Source: Dryomyza anilis (lineage: Eukaryota > Arthropoda > Insecta > Diptera > Dryomyzidae). Taken from it: 64,000 nucleotides of DNA. This document shows, one piece after another, positions 22,626-33,449 of the stretch (position 1 is the stretch's first letter; each line of letters opens with the position of its first letter). Where the stretch lies: NCBI GenBank assembly GCA_951804985.1, contig OX638130.1, positions 127,857,593 to 127,921,592 on the forward strand. The letters are read 5' to 3'. Under the pieces are notes generated by a model. That model was not told the DNA's origin. It ran no database searches and saw nothing but the letters and a program-made list of their open reading frames with translations. A program made the translations under genes and the position numbers.

Positions 22626-23225
22626 CCAGTCTGCCATGTCTCGGAGGCCACCGATGCCTCGAATTTTTATCGAATAATTTTAAAAAAATAAGTTGGATCT
22701 CGTTGCTTTCATTTCATTCGATTTCGATTCTAATTTTTATAATTTCTCGTACATTCAAATTCATGAACAAGATACGATATATGAACATTTATCGCATCGA
22801 TATCGTAATATTTTTAGAAGGAATATCGAACTTTGATCATTTTTTTTCATCGACATCGTTTCGATTTCAAAAAATTTCTCATACCGAGAAAACTTCGAGA
22901 GAACGCTTCGATATCTTCCTACCATATAGGTCCAATTTGACGCTTGATATCGGCAGAAAAAAAAATAATAGACGTAAATATAGCAACCGATATTAATTGC
23001 ATTAATTAATCAATCCAGCAAATAAATTCACTAATTTAATGAAAACATTTGCTGATTATTATTGCTGGATTGATTAATGAATGCAATTTATATTGGTTGC
23101 TATATTTACGTCGATTATTTTTTTTTTATCGGTAGCTATATTTACGTCGATCTGTGGGTACGAGAAAGATATCTTGTAATTCCACCTTTTTCTCGCATTG
23201 ATCTTGTAACGATTTCGAAATGATG
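22626..23225 (+). mobile_element. Second CCAGT repeat copy, carrying a foldback insertion
   Basis: It is colinear with 9090-9462: CCAGTCTGCCATG at the start, then 'cattcgatttcgattc', 'ctcgtacattcaaatt', 'tcgaactttgatcatttt' and 'ccatataggtccaatttgacgct'. After 'tgatatcg' it is broken by the insertion at 22949-23152. It then continues with 'gtacgagaaagatatc' and 'tctcgcattgatcttgtaacgat'. The terminal CATACTGG is lost. The 131-codon frame over this copy is not a gene. Confidence 0.75.
22949..23152. mobile_element. Foldback element with about 70-nt inverted arms
   Basis: The arms run from the TCGGCAGAAAAAA end through 'agacgtaaatatagcaacc' and 'aatcaatccagca'. The mirror side reads 'tgctggattgatt', 'ggttgctatatttacgtc' and TTTTTTATCGG. 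The spacer between the arms is about 45 bases. A further partial copy of 'agctatatttacgtcgat' follows at 23134-23152. It lies inside the CCAGT repeat and so is younger than it. Confidence 0.75.
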
Positions 23226-24920
23226 GAAATTAATAAATATATAGAAAGTTACTGAAATTGAAATTGTGTTAGGCTTAAGATCATGAATTGCTTATTTAAC
23301 TTTTGTCTTAGTTGATCGGGCAATGATTATTTCATTCCAAAAAGGGTCAATTGCTTTTTGGGAAGAAATTCATAACATCCGAGTAATTATCATAATATTT
23401 TTAGATTAATAAATATTTAATTTTTCTTTCCGGTGTAGAAATTAAAAACTATTAAAGCTGATATTCACACCACCAGGAGGATACTGCATGACAAATAACA
23501 TTTAATCTCCAACCAATTTTGGGTGTTAATTGTTCAGAAGCTCCGTTTAAAGTAGGGGGCGTAAAACTTTAAGACGTTGCCTGTCTTTGGAAAGAAGATG
23601 GAAAAGTTATAATAAATTATATACATTGTTTCTGGTAGGAATTGATAATAAAAGTGAAAAAGGAATTTAAACAATTGCTAACAATTTGCAAAGGTCATTT
23701 AATATTATATTCTTCAATGGCTTAACCAGGCAACTAATATTTAGATATGTGTAATACAAACACATACAATTTATGTAAATATGTAAAGTGTGAAAACTTT
23801 GCAAAATGTTTGGCTTTATTTTAAGTTTAGAATTTCGCAGAGAATTGTTTTTATTGATTTTATATAAAGTAAATATGTATTTTAACTACAAATATTGGAC
23901 ATTTTCTATTTATACAATAAATTTTGTTAAATTTAAGCTATTGGTGCATGTGCAAAATAAATATTAGTTAATTTAGCTCTAGCTAAAAATATTTTAATGT
24001 AAATATTTTTAGAAAATTGGTCATATTTTTAGTTACAAGCAACTGTTTTTTTGTGGTTTATGTGCAACAAGAAAATAAAGCATAAAAACTAAAAATGCAT
24101 AAAATGCTGTTTTTATTTGTGGCTTTTAAGCCTGCACAAAGCTCCATTCAGACCGCACTTGGCATTACGATTATAATTAGTAAAATGACCGATGTACCAA
24201 CCAACCAACCAACGACCTGCCAACTGACCGTTGGACCGTTTGGACGGTCGGCCACTTGCTTAAGTGCCCTGCAATGTTGGATGTTGCTACTGCTGGTTGC
24301 TGATTTAAATGCCAACAAAAGCGTTCGTTTTCTATTTACCAGCAACCGCACAAAATAAAAAAAGATCAAAATAAAATACAAAAAAAATACAACTCGACTC
24401 AAGTCTTATTATTCTGGTCAAGATAATTATAATGAGCGGCAACATTAAAAACGTGAAAAATGCCATCATTGCAACAGCCGAAATTATTTAAAGTACGTAG
24501 AGCACGATTTTATTGCGACCAGAAAGACGGTGAAATTTCATCTAATTTGACGGTGGTTTTAAAAACTTAATGGGCACCTCAAATAAAATACCATGTTAAT
24601 GTGGTTAATGGCGAGTGCTGGATGTAGCAGTTTTATAAGCGCTTCAAACTGCATGTGAGATAAAGTTTTGGCGGGCGCTGCTCTAAATGGAGGCAATGAA
24701 TGTATATAGTAGACCGGGATAGTAGACTGAGAGATAAAAATACCAAATTGCTTGGAAAAATAAGTAGCAGACGATTAAAATAATATTTGACGTTAGTTTT
24801 ATGATTTAAATTACGAATGTGAGTCCAAGTAACTAACCAAATTTCGGAAATTGGAACTAACTATATTAACATTGGTCCCATAGTTAGCTCTAAATAAATA
24901 AAAAAGAGATTATAATGAAA
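23226..24920. other. Non-coding DNA
   Basis: Mostly AT-rich. Around 24130-24360 there is a short, more complex patch with ccaaccaaccaacc and 'gttggaccgtttggacggtcggccac'. Open frames on both strands there are short and unlike any family I know. Confidence 0.4.
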
Positions 24921-24925
24921 TCATA

Positions 24926-25612
24926 TCGTCACTATCATGCCAAAAGGGTAATTTTTGACATTTGCATTTTTTTACATTTTTGAATGTAGTTTATCCTCAA
25001 GTATTCTGTGCCATATACTGTGTGATTTTGTTGGATATTTCAAGCTACAAAAGACAAAACCAAAAGGGAAAATTCGAAAAATTGAAAATGTTGTCATGCC
25101 AAAAGGGCGAATCTTTTCGTTTTTTTGTCATAACTTTTTATTGGTATAAGATAAAATAGTGGTGTCAAGGCATTAATTGTTTGTTTTTAAAGCACCTATC
25201 GATCATCATCAATATTTTAAAATTTTGAATTTTTGTCGTTTGAAAGAAAAATGTTTGGCAAAATATTTTTAAGTAATGCTGTCAATCGACAGGTGCTTTA
25301 AAAACAAACAATTAAGGCCTTTACATCTTTATGTCATCTTGCGCAAATAAAGAGTTATAGCTAAAAAACAAAAATGTTTGCGTTTTGGGCCGGATATAAC
25401 CTCACAAAATCCGTATTTATAATTCAGTAGGTTGTCCAAATCCAAAGATATTTTATATACGTTATAATAATTGATGAATAAACCAAAATAAAAAAAAAAT
25501 GAAAAATAAAAGAAAATGTAGTAATTTTTTAAGCGCTTCAAACTTTAAAATTTGATTTCCCAACATTTTTAAAAATGCACATTCGCCCTTTTGGCATGAC
25601 AGTGACGATATT
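24926..25612. mobile_element. TGCCAAAAGGG element, both termini, about 690 bp
   Basis: The left end 'tatcgtcactatcatgccaaaaggg' and the right end 'cgcccttttggcatgacagtgacgata' are inverted repeats of about 25 bases. Nested inside is a second inverted pair around 'aaagcacctatcgat' (25190) and 'caggtgctttaaaaacaaac' (25290). The terminal motif also recurs internally ('gtcatgccaaaagggcgaatctttt', 25091). No transposase frame is present. It is non-autonomous, with multiple nested inverted repeats. Confidence 0.8.
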
Positions 25613-26240
25613 ATCTTCATTTAATATAGTATTTGCATTTGAAATTTTTCATTATTTAAGCTTCTAAAGAAATAAAAAAAAATAAAAAAATCAATTGAAA
25701 TTTATGCACAAACTCGTAGTACTGCCGGAGACAAAATTTTTGCCATTTTTCAATAATATTTCTGGCATATTTCGGACAAACAAACAGACAAATGGAATAT
25801 TTTGGGTTTATACTTATATACACCTGAATCTTCAGGGCTTCCACTATTTAGGTATCGCAAAGACGAACTAGTCCATCACGCAAACCTCTGTGCCACCTAC
25901 ATTACCGTTTCTAAATATTGTCTCACCAAAAATGTAATTTAAAACTATTTTTTTTCGAATATCAAAACTGTTTCGAAAAAGAAAACCGATTTTAATCCTT
26001 GATCCGTTTGTAAATTTACTACAAATCCATTCTTTTAAAGTTACAAAAATGGCAAATGAAATAAAATGGAAAATTTTATATAAAACTTCAATACATAGAT
26101 TCAATATACACTTTTAAGAACATTACTAATCATGCTTTTAATATTATTCCTTTTTTGGATTCTGTATACATTATTTCGTGTCAAATTTTGGTGCCGATTG
26201 ATCGATCCAATCCAGAGTATTAATCAAAAATATACTAAGT
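25613..26240. other. Non-coding DNA with a repeat fragment
   Basis: At about 25730-25810 there is 'gacaaaatttttgccatttttcaataatatttctggcatatttcgg', a short piece of the 'GCCTCGACCC' dispersed family. The rest has no recognisable feature. Confidence 0.4.
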
Positions 26241-26241
26241 A

Positions 26242-26320
26242 TTCAATAAATCGTCGCAGTGCAGAGGTTTGAGCAATGAACTTGCATTCTAAAGGTTGCG
26301 GGTTCGAATCGCCGACCCGA
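26242..26320 (+). repeat. tRNA-like head (A and B boxes), probable second SINE type
   Basis: The stretch has 'agtgcagaggtttgagcaat' resembling an A box and a near-perfect B box, GGTTCGAATC, about 40 bases on. The ends do not pair as a tRNA acceptor stem (gtcgcag against gccgacccgag), so it is not a functional tRNA gene. It is probably the tRNA-derived end of a different SINE; its body could not be delimited. Confidence 0.5.
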
Positions 26321-26640
26321 GATCGTTCACCACAAATTCGATTCACAGTATTCGATTCACAGTACAATGAATACCACCAATCTGGGTACTATAGTAGATA
26401 CTTTTAGTAGATATTCCAAACATATAGACTTTTATCAAACTTGGAAATTTTTGAATATTGTAATATTCTAAGTAAAAGGTTATTTATAATTTGAATTAAA
26501 ATATTATCAAAGTTTAGAATAAACAGTTAAAAATAACACCTTTCAATCTGTTATATATCTTTTATCAGAAAACTTTAAACACCTGTAAAATTCACTTTTC
26601 AGACTTATCATGTTATCGAATAAGAGGATCTTTATGCCGA

Positions 26641-26940
26641 GCGTCGATAGCTCAAGGTTAGTGCGTTGCACTGCGAGCCGAAAGGTCTCCGGTTCAAGCC
26701 TGAACTGGGGCTAACAACATCTTTTCATAGAAACATTTTTCTATACCGCGCTACCTCTCGGCAGTAAATGTCAAACTACGAGAGTAAAACATTGCCTATG
26801 AAGAGCTCTCACCCACCGTTCGGATTTGGTAATAAACTGTAGGTCTCACCACTTTGAGTAGAAATATAACACGCACAGCTCAAAATGGTGAGAGAGCTCG
26901 GCCTTAGTTCTTATAGGATTGTAGCGCCAAACTATTATTA
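26641..26940 (+). mobile_element. tRNA-derived SINE, copy 2, with (ATT)n tail
   Basis: It is almost identical over its length to the SINE at 21240-21535, with the same A and B boxes and body and a shorter (ATT)n tail. The 9-base target duplication TTATGCCGA lies at 26632-26640 and 26941-26949. It is exact, which implies a fairly recent insertion. Confidence 0.92.
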
Positions 26941-26949
26941 TTATGCCGA

Positions 26950-28440
26950 ACAAAAATCCATTCAAAATTACATTCTTCGATTTGTTTTACATTATTATGG
27001 TTGAAAATATAAAATGTTTGAGCAGACTGTATCTGTATTTTAAAAAAGAGTATCAATAATATTAATGGAAATGTTGAAAAATGAAAGAATGTACCAAGAA
27101 ACAAATACAGCGTAAAGTACTTTATATAATGTTATTTGTTCGATATTTATTACAAATTTAATTCTGAAAATTTTCAAAAACTTTCTATTTCAAAATATTT
27201 ATAATCCATACAATATACAAAAAATCAATATTGAAATCTGTGTTTCGAATACATTTTGTTGCCTTAAATTATTTGTAATTCTTCGTTATATTCAAGAAAA
27301 TTCTAAAATGTTTCATTTTTGGAATTCGTCAATCTATTCGACACATTAAAAAGTGCTTTACTGATTGAGATTAGTTACAAAATTCGCTCTAAAAAATTCT
27401 AAAAAACTCAGATTTCAAAATATTAATATGTCATGAATTATTCTAACAATAAACATTGAAATTTGAATTTTGAATACATTTTGATATCTAAAGTAATTCT
27501 TTGTTATATTTCGAAAATATCGGAAATTTTTCGATTTTCGAATCCCTAAATATTAAACACATTGTGTACTGCTTAATTGAATGTGAGACTAATGTATGCG
27601 ATACGTAAAGATTTCAGTGAGTTTGCGTCCGAAAGAGGAGCCCGGAAATCACTGCTGATTTCGAATAATTCGTCGAGTGCTGCGAGCAAATGTGCGGTTT
27701 GCCTGCTGAAAAATACATTCGTTGGCTGTTCGAAAGAAACAAATGGACAAAAGGACAAAAATGCGAATATGCGAATATGCGAACGGTGGCGTGGCAGGTG
27801 CAGTTGCCGCGATTATGCACTGCGAAGAAGGCGCGCACACACGGGCGGGCGGGCGTTTGTCAAACACAACTCGAAAAATCTCTCGAGTCTAAATGGCTCA
27901 TGAACACATGGCGAAGCCGAACTGAATGGCTGGCTGGATGGCTGGCGCTGGCTGCCTTGATGACTGGGTGGCAGAGTGCAATGAATGGAATAATAGCGCT
28001 GAGCTCACATAAACTTGTGTTGCAATGAAACGGAAGTGCCAACAAAACCATATCGTACTCTGCATCCCTGCGCTCCTGCATCCCTGGCCAACTGCGAAGC
28101 CAGGCTTTTGTGCGCTGTGTTTTTATTTTATGGCAGTGGATTTTTTATGTCGCGGCTGATGAGTTATTTTTTTTTGTACACTGTTGAGCTCTTCAAATTG
28201 AGCAAAGTAGTTGAGCAAACGAAATTAACGTAATGGTGGATGAGAAACATACAAAAAAATATAATTCTGCTTCGTTGACAAAAATGCGTTTTTTTGCGAT
28301 TCTGTGTGGAAAGTCTGTAAAGGATGTATATTAGCGTAGGGTGTAAGAGCACGGGGTGCCAACACCATTTTTTTTGTTGTTTTCGCTCGTTTTTCTAACG
28401 TGCAAAGTGCAAAGAAACCTCACGAATTTGGCGTTTAAAT
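26950..28440. other. Non-coding DNA with a GC-richer block at 27.56-28.15 kb
   Basis: 27560-28150 is notably GC-rich for this window and open in several overlapping frames on both strands, a pattern typical of GC-rich sequence rather than of a gene. It includes ggctggctggatggctgg near 27926 and 'gcgcgcacacacgggcgggcgggcg' near 27831. No splice-bounded exon or family motif is convincing. It is a candidate regulatory island. Confidence 0.4.
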
Positions 28441-28454
28441 TGTTAATGACTCTT

Positions 28455-28700
28455 TAGGCAAGCATGTGTGTGTGTGGGTGTGAGTAAGAGTATGTGTGTG
28501 TGAGTGAGTGCTCATATATGAATAGAAATCGCTGCCATACGTGCGCACTGATTATAATGAGCTTGTACAATATTTGAGTATGACTCACGGAGGGTGTGTG
28601 TGTGAGTGTGAGTGAATGAGTGTGTGGGTTGGTGTGTATGTGTGATTTTGTAAGTGTTTGTATAGCGCTGTGTGCATGTGTGAGTGCGGTAGTGTTTAAG
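28455..28700. repeat. Imperfect (TG)n / TGAGTG-rich tract
   Basis: Runs of tgtgtgtg alternate with 'gtgagtgagtg' and 'gtgtgggtgtgag' variants over about 240 bases, with a CA-rich counterpart at about 28798-28822. Simple sequence. Confidence 0.85.
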
Positions 28701-28984
28701 TTAGCATTTGTGGTTTATTAACGGTTGGCAAATTAACGTGCACTTCGGTGAAAGGATTTTCACCACTACTTCAAACTACACTTGCACCATAACTGAAACT
28801 CACACACACACTAACACACAGGGCAAGTGCCGGAATACCTTGGGATCATTTGAAATAGGTACTCCTTGCAGTGCTACACAAGTCGATACAGTTAAATATA
28901 TAACCAGTAAGGAGGTTATGTCATGGCAATTTTTGACGTAGGGGAATTTTGATAGATACAAGTTAATAAGAATTAATATTACTC

Positions 28985-29015
28985 ATCTCTGGACCAATTA
29001 AATTGATCCAGAGAT
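28985..29015. repeat. 31-nt palindrome
   Basis: ATCTCTGGACCAATT is followed, after one A, by AATTGATCCAGAGAT, its reverse complement with one mismatch. Confidence 0.85.
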
Positions 29016-29089
29016 TTCTCGAGTTAACGAGTCCTTAAAATAATTGCAAACTTATAATTGCTGAAGAATTTCCATTCATTTGAAAACCC

Positions 29090-30213
29090 ATATCGTCACT
29101 GTTATGCCAAAGGGGCGAATGTGCATTTTTAAAAATATTGGAAAATCAAATTTAAAAGTTTGAAGTGCTTTAAAAATTAGTACATTTTTTTATTTTTTTT
29201 ATTTTGGTTTTTTCATCAATTATCATATTGTATATAAAATATATTTGGATTTGGAAAACTTACTGAATTATAAATACGGATTTTCTGTGGCTGTATACTG
29301 ACCAAAACGCAAATATTTTGGTTTTTATGCTATAACTCTTTATTTATGCATGATAAAATAGTGATGTAAAGGTATTAATTGTTTGATTTTAAAGCATCTA
29401 TCGATTGGCATTATTATTTAAAAATAATTTGACAACAAATTTCTTGCAAATAATAAAAATTCAAAAAAATGTTTTAAAATAATGATGCCAATAAACAGGT
29501 GCTTTAAAAACAAATAATTAATGCCTTTACACCACTATTTTATCTTACACCAATAAACAGTTATGGTAAAAAAATGAAAAGATTCGCCCTTTTGACATGA
29601 CAACATTTCGAATTTTTCGAATTCGCCCTTTTGATTTTGTCTTTTGTGGCCAGAAATGTTATTGTTTGTTTTCAAAACACCTATCGATGCATTATTAATT
29701 GAAAATATTCTCTTGCGAATAACAAAATTTGGAAAATTTGAAAATCTTGTCATACCAAAAGTGCGAATCTTTTCGTTTTTTCGCCATAACTTTTTATTGA
29801 TACGTGATATAATAGTGGTATAATGGCATTTATTGTTTATTTTTAAAGCTAATATCAATCTGTATCATTAATTAAAAATAATATGCTTAATATTTTGGCA
29901 AAATATTTTTAAATAACGATGCAAATGGATAGGTGCTTTAAAAACGGACAATAAATGCTTTTACACCATTATTTTATTTTGTACCAATAACAAGTTATGG
30001 TAAAAAAAACGAAAAGATTCGCCCTTTTGGCATGACAACATTTTCAATTTTTCGAATTCGCTCTTTCGGTTTTGTCTTTTGTGGCTATCCAACAAAATCA
30101 CACCAGATTTTGCCACAGTATACTTGAGGAAAAACTACATTCAAATGTGTAAAAAAATGCAAATGTCTAAAATTACACATTCGCCCCTTTAGCATGATAG
30201 TGACGGTCGGTAA
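29090..30213. mobile_element. TGCCAAAAGGG element, longest copy, about 1.1 kb
   Basis: The ends are 'tatcgtcactgttatgccaaaggggcgaat' and 'cattcgcccctttagcatgatagtgacgg'. Internally the unit 'gccataactttttattgat', 'gataaaatagtg', 'aaagcacctatcgat', then its inverse, is repeated at about 29320-29580 and 29770-30010. This copy is therefore an expanded version of the 24926-25612 element. No coding frame. Confidence 0.8.
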
Positions 30214-30469
30214 ATACCGACTTTCAATTTTTGTTGTTTTGGGCATTACAAATTGGGTTTTCAGTTATACATTACTTTTATATATTTGATTACTAAGTAG
30301 GGCTTTTCACAAAAAAAGTGCACTTCAGACAGTTCAAAGTAAAATTCACCACTAGATGTCAGTGTTATATGAGTTATTTTAACATAATTAATACGGTACA
30401 TGTTCATAATTGACCAGAAAGCGTTGGTATATAATCAATTTGACTTTGAAGTTTCATAGATGTAGCTTA

Positions 30470-30830
30470 GAGATGGGCATGTGAGTGCGTTTTGATTCAC
30501 GCTCACTCACGTTCACGAAAGGAAATTTCTAATCACTCAAAGTCGCTCACGGGCTTTTTTTTTTGTTCTACTCACACTCACTCACAATCACGTGAGTAAA
30601 TTAAGATTAAATCACAATCATGTATGCCCACACGTGATTCACGTGAATTACGCTAAAATCCCGTGTTTCAATTCTGCGAAATATTCGAGTCAATAATGAG
30701 TGTGAATTCGCGCCTAAATTGTATTACTCACGTGCATTTTTTGTTTTACTCACACTCACTCACAATCACATGAGCCAATTACTATTCAATCCCAATCACG
30801 CGTGATCTGCTCACGTCTAGTTTTTTCGTA
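30470..30830. repeat. Cluster of TCACGTGA / CACTCACTCAC motifs
   Basis: Over about 350 bases the motifs tcacgtga, cacgtg, cacgcgtgat and 'cactcactcacaatcac' recur many times in both orientations. The segment 'actcacactcactcacaatcacgtgag' occurs at about 30570 and nearly again at about 30750. It could be a diverged tandem repeat or an element end ('gagatgggcatgtgagtg' at the left, 'gctcacgtctag' at the right). Confidence 0.6.
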
Positions 30831-30899
30831 ATCGTGATTTCAACAGACAGATTGGGACACAAACAGATGGACATCGCTAAATGTATATACTCTTCTATA

Positions 30900-31165
30900 C
30901 TGGACACGCCCCCTTCTGGGTGTTTCTTTTAGTGTAGCGTATATAAAATTACTGTAATTTTTCAGGAATATTTTAGGCATATTTATGAAATTTTTAGCTG
31001 ATTTTTTTTGTGGAATTTTAATATCAGATTCAAGGTGTATTTTGAGAACGGACAAAAAAGAAGACCGCCTTTGTCTGTTGAAAATATATCGAAAAATGTT
31101 TCTAGACTGGGTCGAAGCAATCTAAAAACATTTTTCGATATATTTCAAACAGGCAAAGGCGGTCT
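30900..31165. repeat. Dispersed 'GGTCGAGGC' family fragment with long hairpin
   Basis: It contains family phrases ('tttttcaggaatattttaggc') and ends in a hairpin. The 47-nt arms, 31062-31108 and 31119-31165, begin AGACCGCCTTTG and end CAAAGGCGGTCT. They pair with six mismatches around a 10-nt loop. The arms are the family's 'cgaaaaatgtttctaga' segment in head-to-head duplication. Confidence 0.75.
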
Positions 31166-31299
31166 CTTTTGAAAGCAAAAATTTATAAAGTGAAAAAGAA
31201 AAATAATTTTTTTGTTTAGTCATCGGAAAATAATAAATTGTAGTGCAATTTATTTTTAATTTTTACTCGATTTCAAAATTTTATTTGTTATTTATATAT

Positions 31300-31555
31300 T
31301 GTTACGAAAATATGTAATTTTCACCATAGTGCAAGCAATCAACAATAATAAATGAGACGCAAGACATTTCAGCGCACTAAGCAATGTGTTATAAAGAGAC
31401 GGAAGATCATACAGCGCACTAAGCAATGTGCGGGAAAGAGATGGAAGATCAGCACATTAAAACAGATGAGTACGAATGAGATGCCAATAGGATGCATCAT
31501 TCACGAAACGTGTAGAAGGTTCTCGAACCATGTCGAAGACTGAATTTTCGTAACA
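31300..31555. mobile_element. Probable solo LTR, 256 bp (TGTTACG...CGTAACA)
   Basis: It begins TGTTACGAAAAT and ends ATTTTCGTAACA, a perfect 12-base inverted terminus with the TG...CA ends expected of a long terminal repeat. The flanks ATAT and ATAC could be a decayed 4-bp target duplication. Inside, three 42-base units lie in tandem from about 31353, sharing 'gagacggaagatca' and 'cagcgcactaagcaatgtg'. There is no second LTR or internal coding region in the window, hence 'solo'. Confidence 0.65.
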
Positions 31556-31559
31556 ATAC

Positions 31560-33300
31560 GTATATTTTTTGTATATTTTTTAATGTTTTATCGTTTAATG
31601 TTTTATTTGCGCACCTCATCCTGGGATATCCTTACACCCAATACAAAAATAAATGACATAAGATGTAACCCGAGCACCCAAATTAGTAAGTCAAAGAAGT
31701 TTTATCTCGAAATTCGAAAAAAATAATACTTTAGGAGGAATTGAGTCAGTTTGAGGCTTTCCAAGGGAACCAAAAAAGTTGAATTGAAAGTGTAACCGCC
31801 TGGCTTTTAACCAAATGGGGGCTACTGACTAACGGTCCTACGATATTACGGTTTTGTTTATTAAAGATATTGAAAATATAGATATTAGTACAAAATCATA
31901 AAACGAATCCGTAACTTGGAACATACCGAGTCTTGAGTTATAACGAAATCATTTCGGTTTACAACATAAAATCTAAACTGAATTAAGGAAGAAAATCAAA
32001 ATCGAAAACGTTATTCGTTTAGGTTTCAATGAATAAAAATTGTCAGAAAAATATCAATTTTTTAAAATTATTATTTTTTTTTAATTTTTTTTACAATTTT
32101 TAGGTTTCAAATTTTGATATAAACTAAATTAGGTGAAAAAAGTTTAAAATTGTCAGAAAAATAACAATTTTTTAAAATACATTAAAGATTATCACCAAAT
32201 AAAAAAAAAATATAAAATAAGTAAAATTATATTTCTCCAAATTTAATTTTTCAATTCCAACTACAATTTTCTGACAATAGCAGCAGCCACATCACACCAC
32301 ACCACAAAAAGCACCTGCAATATTCACAAATTGTCGCATTTTCGTTGACGTAATGCAAAAATATTTGTGCAGCACTTGGTGCGATTGTTTGTCAAAAAAT
32401 ACAAAATACAAAATAAATAATAAAATTGTAGATAGGATTAAGGAAGGAAGTCAGTCAGTCGATCATCATCGTCATCATGTGCGCAACGAACGTAAGGAAT
32501 TATTATGTACGCGTTGAATGCAATTTGAATTTATTGAGTTTTTCAATTGTCATCAATTGATTGAGTTGTCAACATGTTGATTTTATCAGGCAAGCAAGCA
32601 AGCAGTCACTCAGACAGCCAAACAGATGGGAGGACAGACAGACAGACATCCAGACATTCAGACATTCAGTCACTCGTTGCTCGTCTGTTGATTTCAGTGA
32701 TAAGTAGATGTAGCAATAGTACCTATGATTTTATTTTCACGCTATTTTCATATCTTAACAATTGTTGTATGTTACACAATAAGCACAACTCCTGACAATC
32801 GTGCATCACGTGCTCGAAGAGATTTTTGTGAGAAAATCATGTTGACAATCTGTGAACAATTTCAATTACAGACTTTGCTACTTGGCAGGGGTTTTGAGAT
32901 TTAAATCGCTGACGTTTTCCATGTAAAACATAAAATCAACAATAAATGTTTAAATTCAATATGAAATTCATCAAAAGTCGGTGTTGTATTAATGCTTTTT
33001 TTCGGAAAAAATTTCAATTTTAAATTAGTTGAATCATTAACTTTTGATCAACATCATGGTAAAATTTCAATTCTTCAGAATTTGTTCATTGTTGTGCCAG
33101 AGTTTGATTTTTAAATGTAAAATATATGTATTTCAATCGAATTCAAATCGTCTAAATTTTGTGAAACGTATTCATTTCGATTTCTAATTATGTTCAAAAT
33201 TTTAATTAAAATGTGCAATTTAAAACCCCACATATTTAAATTCAAAGATTTTCAACCGTTTTTGTTTTTGAGACTTGTACATAGTTCATAGCGATGAATT
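31560..33300. other. Non-coding DNA
   Basis: Two short direct repeats ('aattgtcagaaaaat.acaattttttaaaat') lie near 32038 and 32146. A simple cagacagacagac/cattcagacattcag stretch lies at 32590-32680. Nothing else can be supported. Confidence 0.4.
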
Positions 33301-33310
33301 CGAAGGCACT

Positions 33311-33436
33311 ATTATGCCCGATTTTCATTGTATCTTCTGTGAGTCTCACTGTATCTCCTAGGGTTGCATTTTTTCAAAAAATTGCTATTTTTATATGAAA
33401 ATTTGAAAAAATGCAACCCTAGGAATCGGGCATTAT
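33311..33436. repeat. Nested hairpin with a 22-bp perfect inner stem
   Basis: The inner arms 33357-33378 and 33402-33423 (CCTAGGGTTGCATTTTTTCA... and its exact complement) enclose a 23-nt loop. The outer arms ATTATGCCCGATT (33311-33323) and AATCGGGCATTAT (33424-33436) pair with one mismatch. The 33 bases between outer and inner arm on the left have no counterpart on the right. A small hairpin transposon is the likeliest reading. Confidence 0.85.
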
Positions 33437-33449
33437 GTTATTGCGTGTG

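Noticed and set aside
22601..22996. A 131-codon plus-strand frame.
   Set aside because: It covers the CCAGT repeat and runs into the foldback insertion. The homologous copy at 9090-9462 is not open in the same frame.
26242..26320. A functional tRNA gene.
   Set aside because: The A and B boxes are present but the acceptor arms do not pair and no cloverleaf can be drawn.
27577..28081. A cluster of overlapping frames, the longest 112 codons.
   Set aside because: Open in five frames at once, as GC-rich DNA often is. No splice-bounded exon and no motif.
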